Shown: positions 23,078 to 32,604 of the stretch, one piece after another
Layout of the letters: each line of letters starts with the position of its first letter
Numbering within the stretch: the first letter of the stretch is position 1
Assembly (NCBI GenBank): GCA_964473865.1
Contig: CAYYQN010000021.1
Location: 1 to 64,000, forward strand
DNA length: 64,000 nt
Reading direction: 5' to 3'
DNA from: CAIMUX01 sp964473865
Lineage (GTDB): Bacteria; Eisenbacteria; RBG-16-71-46; CAIMUX01
Notes under the pieces: generated by a model
What the model was told of the DNA's origin: nothing
Seen by the model: only the letters and a program-made list of their open reading frames with translations
Database searches by the model: none
Position numbers and translations under genes: made by a program

Positions 23078-25019
23078 AACACCCGTCGGGCAAAGCCGCG
23101 CCCCGCGCCGCGCCGGTCACGCCGGACGGAGCGCCGCGCGCGGCGTTCTTCGGGCTTTTGGCCCTCACCTTCGTTCTCGGCGCCATCCTCGGCTGGCAGA
23201 GAGTCTTCAGCCCGGACACCGGCTTCCATCTGAGTTCCGCGCGCTGGATCCTCGAGCATCATGCCTTCCCGCGCACGGACCTGCTCACCTACACGCTCTC
23301 GAATCAGCCCTATGTCGACATGCAGTGGCTCTTTCAGCTCGGCCTCCATGCCGCCCACGCGATGGCGGGCGTGGGCGGAATCATCGCCGGCGGGATCGCG
23401 CTGACCCTCGGGTTCTGGTCGCTCCTGGTCCTGCGCTCGCGGCAGCGCGACGGCGAGTGGCGCCTCGCGGCCTGCGTCCTGCTGATGCTCTTCGCGGTGG
23501 CGATCCCCTGGGAGAACCGGCCGCACCTTCTTTCGTGGATCTACGGCGCCACGTTGCTGCTCATCCTGGAGAAGCCGCCGGCGGCGAGGCGCCGCTGGCT
23601 GCCCGCGCTTCCCGCGATCATGCTCTTGTGGGCCAACTCGCACTCGCTCTTCGTCCTGGGGATTGTGATCCTCGCGGTGTTCGTGGCCGATGAGCTGCGC
23701 CTGGGAGTCCGGGGAGACCGCCGCCTTCTCCCTTGGGCGGCCGGGGCCGTCGTGATCTGTCTCGTCAACCCCTACGGTCTCCGCGGCCTGACCTTTCCGC
23801 TGACCCAGTTCTCAGAGCTGCAGGCCGGTTCTCCGTTCAAGTCCCCGGACTACGGCATTCGCGAGTTCCTCTCGCCGTTCCATCCGCGCACCCTGGTGAT
23901 CGAGGGCCACTTCGTGTGGTTCCAGCCCGCCACGTTCCAGCTGGTCTTCACCGCGCTCTTGATCGCGGCGGCGATCGTGGACCGCAAGCGGATCCGGGCG
24001 CGCGAGTGGGTGCTCCTGGGGGCGTTCGGATATCTCTTTGCGACCTCGGCGAAGAACTTCCCGTACCTCGTCATGGCGTGCTTCCCGATCGCCGTGTCCG
24101 GGCTGGCGGACCTGGGGCGCGCCGCGGCTCGGTTCGTCGCGGGGCGCGGGCACGCCCGGGATCCCGAGGGTATGGCGCGCCGCCTGCGCATCGGCGGGAC
24201 GGCGGTGATTCTGGGGCTGCTCTTCCTGCCGCCGGCGACCGGTGCCATGGGCGACGCCTTCGGCCTCGTGCAGCGGCGGGGGACCGGCTTCGATCCCCAG
24301 GCCCTTCCGGTCGGTTCCTGCCGGTTCCTGCGCGAGCATGACGTTGAGGGCAGAGTGCTGAATGCGCTGGCCCACGGCGGCTACATCCACTGGATCACCC
24401 GCCAGCCGGTCTTCATCCACGGGATCACGGAGGTTCTGGGGGCGGAGTTCTACCGAACCTACGTCGCGATGAAGCAGCGGGACCCTCGACCCCTGGAGGC
24501 GGCGCTGCGGCGCTGGCAGCCGACCATCGCCGTGATCTCGGTGGATCACACGCCGGCCTGGCTCTACGCTCTCGCGCACCGGCCGGATTGGCGCATCGTG
24601 TATCGCGACTCCCAGGAGACGATGTTCTTTCACGAATCGCTGCGTCCGGACATTCCGGCGCTGCCCCCGCCGCGCGCGGGCACGGACTACCCCGCCTACG
24701 ACGACGCCACCGTCGAGCGCATCCTGCGGGAGGCGACTGCGAAGCCGCCTCCGAGTCTTCGGCACCGCCTGCGGGGGGGAACGGCCTATCCGCGCGCCGA
24801 GCTGCGGTCCGCCGGCTGCTTCCTGCAGACCGGGGCGCCGGAGGCCGCGATCGGGATGGCGCTCGCCGGGCTCGATCGCACGCCATTCCTTCTTCCGGAG
24901 CTCCTGCTCACGCTGGGCCACGCCTACAACGCCCGTGGAGACTATCGCCGGGCCGACATCTGCTTTGACGCCTTCCTCCGCGCGAGCCCCGGTTCACCCC
25001 GCGCCAACGACGTGCGCCG
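23074..25019 (+). CDS. polytopic membrane protein with C-terminal TPR-like region (3' end lost in gap)
   Basis: At least 648 residues. After a short basic N-terminus there are about 8-10 membrane segments between residues 25 and 400 (FFGLLALTFVLGAILGW, GIIAGGIALTLGFWSLLVLR, LPAIMLLWANSHSLFVLGIV, and others). An early acidic motif in the first loop (SPDTGFHLSSARWILEHHAF) and the general layout recall GT-C-fold glycosyltransferase-like membrane proteins. The soluble part (about 410-648) ends in TPR-like helices (LLTLGHAYNARGDYRRADIC). The ATG overlaps the BMC-P 3 stop (ATGA). The link to the microcompartment may be only transcriptional read-through or may be functional; I cannot tell. A transferase function is not demonstrated. 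Confidence 0.75.
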
Positions 25020-25119
25020 NNNNNNNNNNNNNNNNNNNNNNNNNNNNNNNNNNNNNNNNNNNNNNNNNNNNNNNNNNNNNNNNNNNNNNNNNNNNNNNNN
25101 NNNNNNNNNNNNNNNNNNN
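25020..25119. other. assembly gap (100 N)
   Basis: One hundred unknown bases that truncate the membrane/TPR gene. The true length is unknown. Confidence 0.95.
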
Positions 25120-25142
25120 GCGGCGGGGAGCCGCCCCGGCCC

Positions 25143-26291
25143 TCAGTCTCTCCAGGCGAAGACTCCGGCGATCGAGCTGTTGTCGCGGCTCTGGGCATAG
25201 CCGCCCACGATCAGGTCGTTTCCGAAGACATCCAACGCTTCGATCTGGGGGCTGGGGTAGACCTCGTCGGCATGGGAGTCGGTCCACGGCGTCGACCACG
25301 TGGCGCCGTCCCAGAGAGCGAGACCGGCGGCCCGCCGGTGGCCCGCCATTGTGAGAAACCCGCCGACCGCAAGCTTGTCCTCGTAGATCGCCAGAGCATT
25401 GACCCCGCAGTTGCCACAACTCGGATGATAGACGAACGAGATACCATCCCCGAGCTTGCGCCAGGCTGTTCCGGTCCACGCCGCGATTCCCGCCGCATCG
25501 ACGCCTCCGGCGGTGGCAAAGCCACCGGCGGCGATCAACTCTCCCTGGAAGACCGAGAGGCACACGGCTGCACCGTCCATGCCCGAGCCCAGCGGGCGCC
25601 AGGCTTCGCCGTCCCACTGCGCAACAATTTCTTCGGCGGACCCACCTGGTGGATTCTGTACACCCCCCGCTGCGATCAATGCGCCGTTGTAGACGGTGAG
25701 CGCGTTCACGTACTCGAACCCCGCGCCGAACGAGCTCCAGGTGGTCCCGTTCCAGCGCGAAAGCGCCGGAACGTTCGATGCCGCGTTCGCGGAGTATCGG
25801 GCCCCGGCCACGATCAAGTCGCCGTCGTAGACGGTCATGTCCCAGACGGCGCCGAATCTGGCCGCCGGCTCGCCGACCGGCGTCCACGAAGCTCCGTTCC
25901 AGCTCAGCAGCGGCGCGCCTTCCGAACCCGCGGTCCCGCCGACGATCAATTCATCGCGAAACACCTCCATCGCCAGGATCGAAGCGAAGACGGGCGGGGG
26001 GTCGTCGCCCATCGGCTTCCAGGACTCGCCCTCGAGCCGGGCGATGAGGGCCGAGCGCGGGTCCGCCGGCATCACGCTGATGCCGCAGGCGATGAGGGTG
26101 TCGTGGTACACGATGGTGTCGAGGATGTTTGGATTGTCGGTGTCCCCGGGGGGGCGGGCCAGGTCCCCGACCACCTGCCAGGTCCGTTGCGCCGCCCCGG
26201 GTGCCAGAGGAGCATCGCTTCCGCAGCCGATGGCGATGATCGCCATGAACAGGGCTGAGAACACCGCCAGGGCGCACCATCGAATCGACAT
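25143..26291 (-). CDS. lipoprotein with beta-propeller-like repeats
   Basis: A 382-residue exported lipoprotein. The signal is MSIRWCALAVFSALFMAIIA, followed by IGC with Cys23 as the lipidated residue. The rest consists of about seven repeats of 45-50 residues with the pattern W-x-G-x-x-W-x-x-x-G, then a short strand pair ending D-x-L-I-V/A-G-G (DELIVGGTA, GDLIVAGAR, GALIAAGGV, GELIAAGGF, DKLAVGGFL, NDLIVGGYA). This is a kelch/WD-type beta-propeller signature. The ATG at 26291 begins the signal; an upstream extension would have a non-signal, low-complexity N-terminus. It is likely a surface or periplasmic binding protein. The ligand is unknown. Confidence 0.8.
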   Translation of the reverse strand: MSIRWCALAVFSALFMAIIAIGCGSDAPLAPGAAQRTWQVVGDLARPPGDTDNPNILDTIVYHDTLIACGISVMPADPRSALIARLEGESWKPMGDDPPPVFASILAMEVFRDELIVGGTAGSEGAPLLSWNGASWTPVGEPAARFGAVWDMTVYDGDLIVAGARYSANAASNVPALSRWNGTTWSSFGAGFEYVNALTVYNGALIAAGGVQNPPGGSAEEIVAQWDGEAWRPLGSGMDGAAVCLSVFQGELIAAGGFATAGGVDAAGIAAWTGTAWRKLGDGISFVYHPSCGNCGVNALAIYEDKLAVGGFLTMAGHRRAAGLALWDGATWSTPWTDSHADEVYPSPQIEALDVFGNDLIVGGYAQSRDNSSIAGVFAWRD

Positions 26292-26386
26292 CCCATACCT
26301 CCCATATCCAGACCGGCGACGGTCCGGGTCGCAACCGCGCCGCGGGCCAGGAAAGGGCTTCCCGGCGGACGCCGCCTCGCGGCCTG

Positions 26387-29300
26387 CTAGGTCCTCGGCC
26401 GCATCCTCCGCCGGATCCGATCCATGTAGACGAAGAAGACCGGCGTCACGAACAGGGTCAGGAACTGGGAAAAGACCAACCCGCCCACGACCGCCAACCC
26501 CAGCGGCTGCCGCGACTCGGCTCCGGCGCCGAGGCCGATCGCGATCGGTAGCGTACCCACGAGCGCCGCCATCGTCGTCATCATGATCGGGCGGAAGCGG
26601 ACCAGGCACGCCTCGATGATGGCGTCGACCGCTCCCTTGCCCTCGGACTGCTGTGCCGAGAGCGCGAAGTCGATCATCATGATGCCGTTCTTCTTCACCA
26701 GGCCGATCAGCAGGATGATGCCCACGAAAGCGTAGATCCCCAGCTCGACCTTGAAAAGCAGGAGCGTGACCAGCGCGCCAAACCCGGCGAACGGCAGCGC
26801 GGAGAGAATCGTCAGCGGGTGAATGAAGCTCTCGTACAGGATTCCCAGCACGATGTAGATGACGAGCACCGCGAGCCAGAGGAGAATCCCAAGCCCGCGC
26901 ATCGAGGACTGGAACACCTGGGCGGTCCCCGCGAACTCCGCGCTGACGGTGGCCGGCAGCTCGGTGCGGGCCAGAGTCTGCACCTCGGCGACGGCCGCAC
27001 CCAGAGAGGTCCCGGCCTTCAGGTTGAACGATAGAGTCACCGACGGGAGCTGCCCCGAGTGGTTGATCGACGACGGACCGACCCCCTCGCGCACCGTGGC
27101 CACGGCGCTTAGCGGCACGAGATCCCCGCGCGCCGAGCGCACGCGGAGCAGGTCCAGGGCCGACGGGTCCGCGCGGTACTCGGGCAAGAGCTCGAGGATG
27201 ACCGCGAACTGGTTGTTCGGGGCGAAGATGGTTGTGACTTGGCCGGACGAGTAGGCGGTCGCCAGGTTCGACTCGATCGAGCGCATGGAGAGGCCCAGGG
27301 CTGACGCCCGGTCGCGGTCGATCTCGACCGTTACCTCCGGCGTGCGGATTTGCAGGTCGCTGGTCACGTCCTGGAGGACCGGCAGCGCCTTGAGCTTCCC
27401 CTCGAAACTCCGGGCCGCCCGGTAGAGCTCCTCGGTGTCGGTCCCGCGCAGCGTGAACTGGTAGTCGCTGCGGGATTGGCGTCCGCCCACCTGGATGGGC
27501 GGCGGGTTGGTGAGGAACACGCGCAATCCCGGAATGGCCGCCAGCTTTGGCCGGAGCCGTTCGATGATCTGCTCGGGACTCAGGTTCCGTTGGCTCTTTG
27601 GCTTGAGGCGGATGAAGAAGTTCCCCTGGTTGGTGGACCCGCTGCCGCGCCCCCCGGCGGAAGACATGAACGCGTCGATGTTCGGGTCGGCCGCGAGGAC
27701 CGCGGCCGCGGCCCGCTGGTGCTCGACCATCGATTCGAATGAGGTGCCTTCGGCCATCTCGGTGCTCCCGGAGAGCCGCCCGGTGTCCTCGGTGGGGAGG
27801 AATCCCTTGGGGATCCGGTCGAAGAGCACGACCGTCACCGCCAGGATCGCGGCTGAGTAGAGCATGGTGAACCGGCGATGGCGGATGGACCAGCGCAAGC
27901 CGCGCTCGTAGATCTGAAGCGTGCGGGCGAACATCCTTTCCGTCGCGGCGTAGATCCGTCCGTGGTGTGCCTGCGCCGATGGCTTCAGGAACCGGCTCGC
28001 GAGCATCGGCGTCAAGGAGAGGGAGATGAACCCCGAGATGAGGATCGCGGCCGTGATGGTGATGGCGAATTCGCGGAAGAGCCGCCCGAGGATTCCGCCC
28101 ATGAAGAGGATCGGGATGAAGACCGCCGTCAACGCCAGGGTCATCGAGAGGATGGTGAAGCCGATCTCCCGAGACCCCTTGAGGGCCGCTTGAAACGCGG
28201 TCTCGCCCTTTTCCATGTGCCGGACGATGTTCTCCAGCATGACAATCGCATCGTCGACCAGGAAGCCGACCGACAGGGTCATTGCCATCAGCGACAGGTT
28301 GTCGAGGTTGAACCGGCAGAAGTGGAGGACGATGAAGGTCCCGACCAGGGACATCGGGATCGCCAGCGAAGGAATCACCGTGGCGGAGATGTTCCGCAGG
28401 AAACCGAAGATCACGAGCACGACGAGGACAAGGGTGAATGCCAGGGTGGCCTTCACGTCATCCACCGAATGGCGGATCGACTCCGAGCGATCGAAGAGGA
28501 TCTGCATGTCGACCGAGGCGGGAAGCTGCTCGCGAAACGTGGGGATGAGGGCCCGCACCGCGGAGGCGACCTCCACCGTGTTGGTGCCCGGTTGCCGCTG
28601 CACCGCCAGAATCATGCCACGCTGGTCCACGAACCAGGCAGCCTGCTTGTCGTTCTGCGTGCTGTCGATGACCCGGCCCAACTCCTCCAGTCGGATCGGC
28701 CGGCCGCTGCGGTAAGCGACCACGATCGGCCGGTAGCTCTCGGCCTCGAAGAGCTGTCCGGAGGTCTGAATGGTGAACGACTTCTGGGGGCCCTGCAGGG
28801 TGCCGGTGGGAAGGCTCACGTTGGCTGCGGCGATCGCCCCGGCCACTTCCTCGATGCCCAGGTCGCGGCTGGCGAGCGCCTTGGGGTCGAGCTGCACTCG
28901 CACCGCGTACTTCTGCGAGCCGAAGACCTGTACCTGGGCGACCCCGCTGACGGTCGAGATGCGCTGCGCCAGCAGGGTCTGGGCGTATTCGTCCAGCGTA
29001 TAGAGAGGTAGACTCGGCGAGGTTAGCGCGATGAACAGGATCGGGGCGTCGGCGGGATTCACCTTGCGGTAGGACGGCGGGTTGGGCATGTCCGCCGGAA
29101 GTTGGCGCAAGGTGGAGGCGATCGCTGATTGCACATCCTGCGCGGCCGCGTCGATGTCCCGGTCGAGAGCGAATTGCAGCGTGATCGAGGTCGAGCCCAG
29201 CGAGTTGCTGGAGGTCATCGACTCCACGCCGGCGATGGTGGAAAACTGCCGTTCCAGGGGGGTGGCGACCGATGAGGCCATCGTCTCAGGCGAGGCCCCG

Positions 29301-29455
29301 GGCAGGTTGGCCGAGACCTGCAGCGTGGGGAAGTCGATATTCGGCAGGTCGCTCACCGGCAGCAGGCGTTCCGAGACGATTCCGAAGATCAGGATGGAGG
29401 CCATGACCAGCGTGGTCATGACCGGTCGGCGGATGAACGGCTCCGCGATGTTCAT
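26387..29455 (-). CDS. RND efflux pump, HAE1 family (MdtB/AcrB-like)
   Basis: A 1022-residue inner-membrane proton-driven exporter. The N-terminal helix (MTTLVMASILIFGIVSERLL) is followed by the periplasmic porter loop, the FLVDDAIVMLENIVRHMEKG segment with the conserved Asp-Asp of TM4, a second porter half and the C-terminal TM bundle (GIYAFVGIILLIGLVKKNGI). The length equals the family norm. It overlaps the adaptor gene by 4 bp and forms a complete tripartite system with the two genes upstream. The sequence around the porter (PSYRKVNPADAPILFIALTS) is nearest to MdtB/MdtC-type drug exporters. The substrate is not predictable. Confidence 0.95.
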   Translation of the reverse strand: MNIAEPFIRRPVMTTLVMASILIFGIVSERLLPVSDLPNIDFPTLQVSANLPGASPETMASSVATPLERQFSTIAGVESMTSSNSLGSTSITLQFALDRDIDAAAQDVQSAIASTLRQLPADMPNPPSYRKVNPADAPILFIALTSPSLPLYTLDEYAQTLLAQRISTVSGVAQVQVFGSQKYAVRVQLDPKALASRDLGIEEVAGAIAAANVSLPTGTLQGPQKSFTIQTSGQLFEAESYRPIVVAYRSGRPIRLEELGRVIDSTQNDKQAAWFVDQRGMILAVQRQPGTNTVEVASAVRALIPTFREQLPASVDMQILFDRSESIRHSVDDVKATLAFTLVLVVLVIFGFLRNISATVIPSLAIPMSLVGTFIVLHFCRFNLDNLSLMAMTLSVGFLVDDAIVMLENIVRHMEKGETAFQAALKGSREIGFTILSMTLALTAVFIPILFMGGILGRLFREFAITITAAILISGFISLSLTPMLASRFLKPSAQAHHGRIYAATERMFARTLQIYERGLRWSIRHRRFTMLYSAAILAVTVVLFDRIPKGFLPTEDTGRLSGSTEMAEGTSFESMVEHQRAAAAVLAADPNIDAFMSSAGGRGSGSTNQGNFFIRLKPKSQRNLSPEQIIERLRPKLAAIPGLRVFLTNPPPIQVGGRQSRSDYQFTLRGTDTEELYRAARSFEGKLKALPVLQDVTSDLQIRTPEVTVEIDRDRASALGLSMRSIESNLATAYSSGQVTTIFAPNNQFAVILELLPEYRADPSALDLLRVRSARGDLVPLSAVATVREGVGPSSINHSGQLPSVTLSFNLKAGTSLGAAVAEVQTLARTELPATVSAEFAGTAQVFQSSMRGLGILLWLAVLVIYIVLGILYESFIHPLTILSALPFAGFGALVTLLLFKVELGIYAFVGIILLIGLVKKNGIMMIDFALSAQQSEGKGAVDAIIEACLVRFRPIMMTTMAALVGTLPIAIGLGAGAESRQPLGLAVVGGLVFSQFLTLFVTPVFFVYMDRIRRRMRPRT

Positions 29456-30612
29456 CGACCGTCCGCTCCGGCTGCCGGGCGCGTCGCGCCGGGGGAGGCC
29501 CCGGACCGGATGTCGATCTTGGCGCCCGGGAAGAGCCGGAGTTGGCCATCGGTGACGACACGGTCGTTTGGCGCTACACCCGCGCTCAGCACGGTCTGGT
29601 TCTCCGTCCTCAGGGTCACGGTTACCGGTTGCAGGGCGACCGTCTGGTCCGGCTTGACCAGGTAGACGAAGTCACCCTGCTGGCCGCTTTGCACTGCCGC
29701 GGTCGGGACGACGGTCGCCCCCGCCAGGGTGGTCAGGACCAGCGCGACGTCGACGAACTGCCCCGGCCAGAGCGACTGGTCTTCATTGGGGAACGTGGCC
29801 TTGAGCAGGATCGTTCCGGTGTCCCGGTCGACGGCGTTGTCGATGAAGGCGAGCACGCCATCGTGCACGACGGTCTCGCCGCTGGAGGTCACCTGCACCT
29901 TCAGCGTACCGGCGCTCGCGTACCGGCGGATCTCGGGCAGCCGCTGCTCGGGGACGCCGAAGGCGACCTGGGTGGGGACGATCTGCTCGATCACCACCAG
30001 CGGATTGGCGTCGTTGGCGCTCACCAGGTTCCCCTGGCGTGCGAAGACGGCGCCGGTTCGGCCGGAGATCGGCGCGCGAATCGTGCAGTAGCCCAGGTTC
30101 AGCCGGGCGTTCTGCACCGCCGCGGCATCGGCCTGCAGGGTGGCCCGCAGCGCGCCGGCCGCCGCTCTGGCCTCTTCGTAGTCCTGCTTGGTGACGTAGT
30201 CCTTGGCGATCAGCTCGGCGTACCGCTGCTCCCGGGCCTGGGCGCTGGCGGCCTGGGCGGCGCTCCGCGCGGAGTCGGCCCGCGCAGCCAGCAGGGCCGA
30301 CTCATAGGGACGAGCATCGAGAGTGAAGAGCAGGTCTCCGGCCCGGACATCCTGTCCTTCGGTGATGGCCACGCGAGTCAGCTCTCCGCCGACGCGGGCC
30401 CGGACCTTCACGGTGTTGGATGCCTCCACCGAGCCGATCGCCTTCAGGGTAACCGGCACATCCTGGCGTAGCGCCGTTGCCACCGTGACCGGCACCGCCC
30501 CACCGCCGGCACCACCCCTCTTCGGAGGCGGGCCTTCCGCAGAGCAGGCGAGGATCAGCGTCACGCCGGCGAAGATCGAAACGGTGCGGCACGTTCCGCG
30601 GATCGGGGTCAT
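29452..30612 (-). CDS. RND efflux periplasmic adaptor (MdtA/AcrA-like) lipoprotein
   Basis: A 386-residue membrane fusion protein. The signal ends in the lipobox ILACS. The lipoyl half-motif VKARVGGELTRVAITEGQDV, a helical hairpin (about 110-170), the second lipoyl half (YCTIRAPISGRTGAVF) and the beta-barrel (GQFVDVALVLTTLAG) appear in the usual order. It bridges the pump and the TolC-like channel in the periplasm. It overlaps both neighbours by 4 bp. Confidence 0.95.
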   Translation of the reverse strand: MTPIRGTCRTVSIFAGVTLILACSAEGPPPKRGGAGGGAVPVTVATALRQDVPVTLKAIGSVEASNTVKVRARVGGELTRVAITEGQDVRAGDLLFTLDARPYESALLAARADSARSAAQAASAQAREQRYAELIAKDYVTKQDYEEARAAAGALRATLQADAAAVQNARLNLGYCTIRAPISGRTGAVFARQGNLVSANDANPLVVIEQIVPTQVAFGVPEQRLPEIRRYASAGTLKVQVTSSGETVVHDGVLAFIDNAVDRDTGTILLKATFPNEDQSLWPGQFVDVALVLTTLAGATVVPTAAVQSGQQGDFVYLVKPDQTVALQPVTVTLRTENQTVLSAGVAPNDRVVTDGQLRLFPGAKIDIRSGASPGATRPAAGADGR

Positions 30613-32174
30613 GGAGTGCTTCCTTCCGGCGGCGACGTGAAAGGCAGGGCGTCCAGCGCCCCGGTGTCGTGGGCGAGCTGGGCCAGGGAGATCTGCCAGT
30701 CGGAGATGGCCTGAACGCGCAGCGCCCTCGCTCTCTCCAACGTGCTCTGGGCGGAGAGCAGGTCCAGGATCGTGCCGACTCCGGCGGTGTACCGCCCCTG
30801 GGCGACCTCGTGTGACTGCGTGGCGCTCTGCAACAGATCTGCGGTCATCCGCAACCGTTGTTCCGCCGTCTGCAGGCGGTAGTAGCTGGTCCAGACCTCC
30901 AGGGCGGCGGCCTGCTCCAGTGCAGCCAACCGCGCGCGCGCGGCCTCCGCTTCCGCCTTCGACCGGGCCAGGTCGTATTCGCTGGAGAATCCGTCAAACA
31001 GCGGGAGGCGGAGCTGGATCGTGGCAGCGTAGGGATCGCTGAAGCGGTCGGGGTTGTCCCGATAGACCCGGCCCATGCTTCCGGTCGCGGTGATTGCGGG
31101 CAGGCGATCGGACAGGACCTTGCGGACGTGGGCGTCGGATTCGCGGACCCGAGCCCGTGCGGCGTGCAGCTCGGGCCGGCGGGCCTGCGTGAGCTCGAGA
31201 TAGGTCTCGACGGAGGCGCCGATCTCGGCCAGCGGCGGGTCCTCCGCCGGCAGATCGATGTCGAAGCCGGTGTTTGTGGGCAATCCCATGGCGGTGGCCA
31301 GAACGCCTCGCGTGGTCGCGACGGTTCCTTGAACGCCGGCCAGCGAGAGTTCGACCTGGGAGAGGGCCGTCCTCGCCTGCAGGACATCGGCAATGGTGGC
31401 CAGTCCCGCCCGGTGCCGCTGCTCGGCGGCATCGAGAATCGCCCGGGCATCCTGGAGGGATGAACCCTCGGCCGCGAGCAACGCTTTCGCTGCAATGTGG
31501 TCGTGGTAGGCCTGCTCCACCCTGAGGACGGTGTTCTGGATCGCGGCGTTGTGGGTCCAGTCGGCGGCGAGCAATGCCTGTCGCGTCTCCTCCACCGCGG
31601 CGCGGCGCCCTCCGAAGTTGAACAGGAGCCACTCGACGTCGGCCGAGACGCCATAGGTGCGCGTCTGGGCGCCGATTCGTTCGCTGGTGGACGAGGCCCG
31701 CGCGCGGCCGGCGGTGACGCTCACCCCGACCTCGGGAAGCCAACTGCCCCGCTCGCTGCCGTAGGCTGCGGCGGCGGAGCGGGCGGCCGCCCAGGCGGCC
31801 CGGGTCTCCGTGCTGGTCGAAAGCGCGATATCGATGACCTCGGCCACGGTCCAGTCGGTTCGCGTCGCCAGGGAGTCCGGCGAGACCGGGATGGGTCGGG
31901 GCTCTGCCGGCAATGGCCGCAGCGCCTGACGCGGCGGGATCCAGGGAGTCTGGGGCGCCGGCGAGACCCCCGGATGGCCGTAGACCGCCGGGGCGGAGCA
32001 TCCGGCCGGGAGGAAGCCCGCCAGGAGCGCGCCGAGGGCGAGGAGGCCGGCGGACCATGGAGTGAGGGGGAAGTCCCGGGAGATTGCCCCGGCCGCCCGC
32101 GGTGCCCGGGCCCACGCATCTGGGTCGGCAAACCGCCCCTTCACTCCGGCTCCGCCGGTGGTCTCATCGGTCAT
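30609..32174 (-). CDS. TolC/NodT-like outer-membrane efflux lipoprotein
   Basis: A 521-residue outer-membrane factor, first gene of the RND operon. The start at 32174 was chosen over an upstream ATG because GAGGA precedes it. A long cytoplasmic-like leader (about 55 residues) precedes a hydrophobic stretch ending LPAGC, a lipobox. Two OEP repeats of long helices (EVIDIALSTSTETRAAWAAA, RPELHAARARVRESDAHVRK) and beta strands follow. The leader is unusually long for a lipoprotein; a later, undetected start is possible. Confidence 0.88.
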   Translation of the reverse strand: MTDETTGGAGVKGRFADPDAWARAPRAAGAISRDFPLTPWSAGLLALGALLAGFLPAGCSAPAVYGHPGVSPAPQTPWIPPRQALRPLPAEPRPIPVSPDSLATRTDWTVAEVIDIALSTSTETRAAWAAARSAAAAYGSERGSWLPEVGVSVTAGRARASSTSERIGAQTRTYGVSADVEWLLFNFGGRRAAVEETRQALLAADWTHNAAIQNTVLRVEQAYHDHIAAKALLAAEGSSLQDARAILDAAEQRHRAGLATIADVLQARTALSQVELSLAGVQGTVATTRGVLATAMGLPTNTGFDIDLPAEDPPLAEIGASVETYLELTQARRPELHAARARVRESDAHVRKVLSDRLPAITATGSMGRVYRDNPDRFSDPYAATIQLRLPLFDGFSSEYDLARSKAEAEAARARLAALEQAAALEVWTSYYRLQTAEQRLRMTADLLQSATQSHEVAQGRYTAGVGTILDLLSAQSTLERARALRVQAISDWQISLAQLAHDTGALDALPFTSPPEGSTP

Positions 32175-32604
32175 GAGCGTCCTCGTGGCGCCAGAGTGAC
32201 CGCGGTTCGCGACGAATCTGAGTCTCCTCGTCTTCCGGCAACCTGCCAACCCCCTCAAGAACGGGAGTTGCAGGAGGATTCCGGTGCGGTTGCAGCGACT
32301 TTCGGGACGCTACCAGAGCACCCCATCGACGTTCAACACCGGACGGGTCGCAGCGCTCCAAGGCGGGGTTCGGCGTGACGCAACTCGTGGTGGCGGTGAG
32401 GTCTGCATGGCGACCCGTGTACACGCTCGGCCCGACGGCAGGAGACGGATTGAACGGTGCACCGAACGCCGCGGCACGGTTTTTTTACGATTGCCGCTCT
32501 TGAGACTACTGGGCCACCATGGTTGCTCAGCACTGTCGGCAGCCACACCCACCACCGCCGCCACCCGTTTCGCGGCGACTTCGACCGACACAAAGGAGAT
32601 CTGC
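32175..32604. other. 430-bp divergent intergenic region
   Basis: It lies between the efflux operon (minus) and the M1 aminopeptidase (plus), so it should contain promoters for both. I see a run of seven T at about 32480-32486 after GC-rich palindromic sequence (CGGTGCACCG, GCCGCGGC), and no gene. No promoter can be placed with confidence. Confidence 0.4.
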
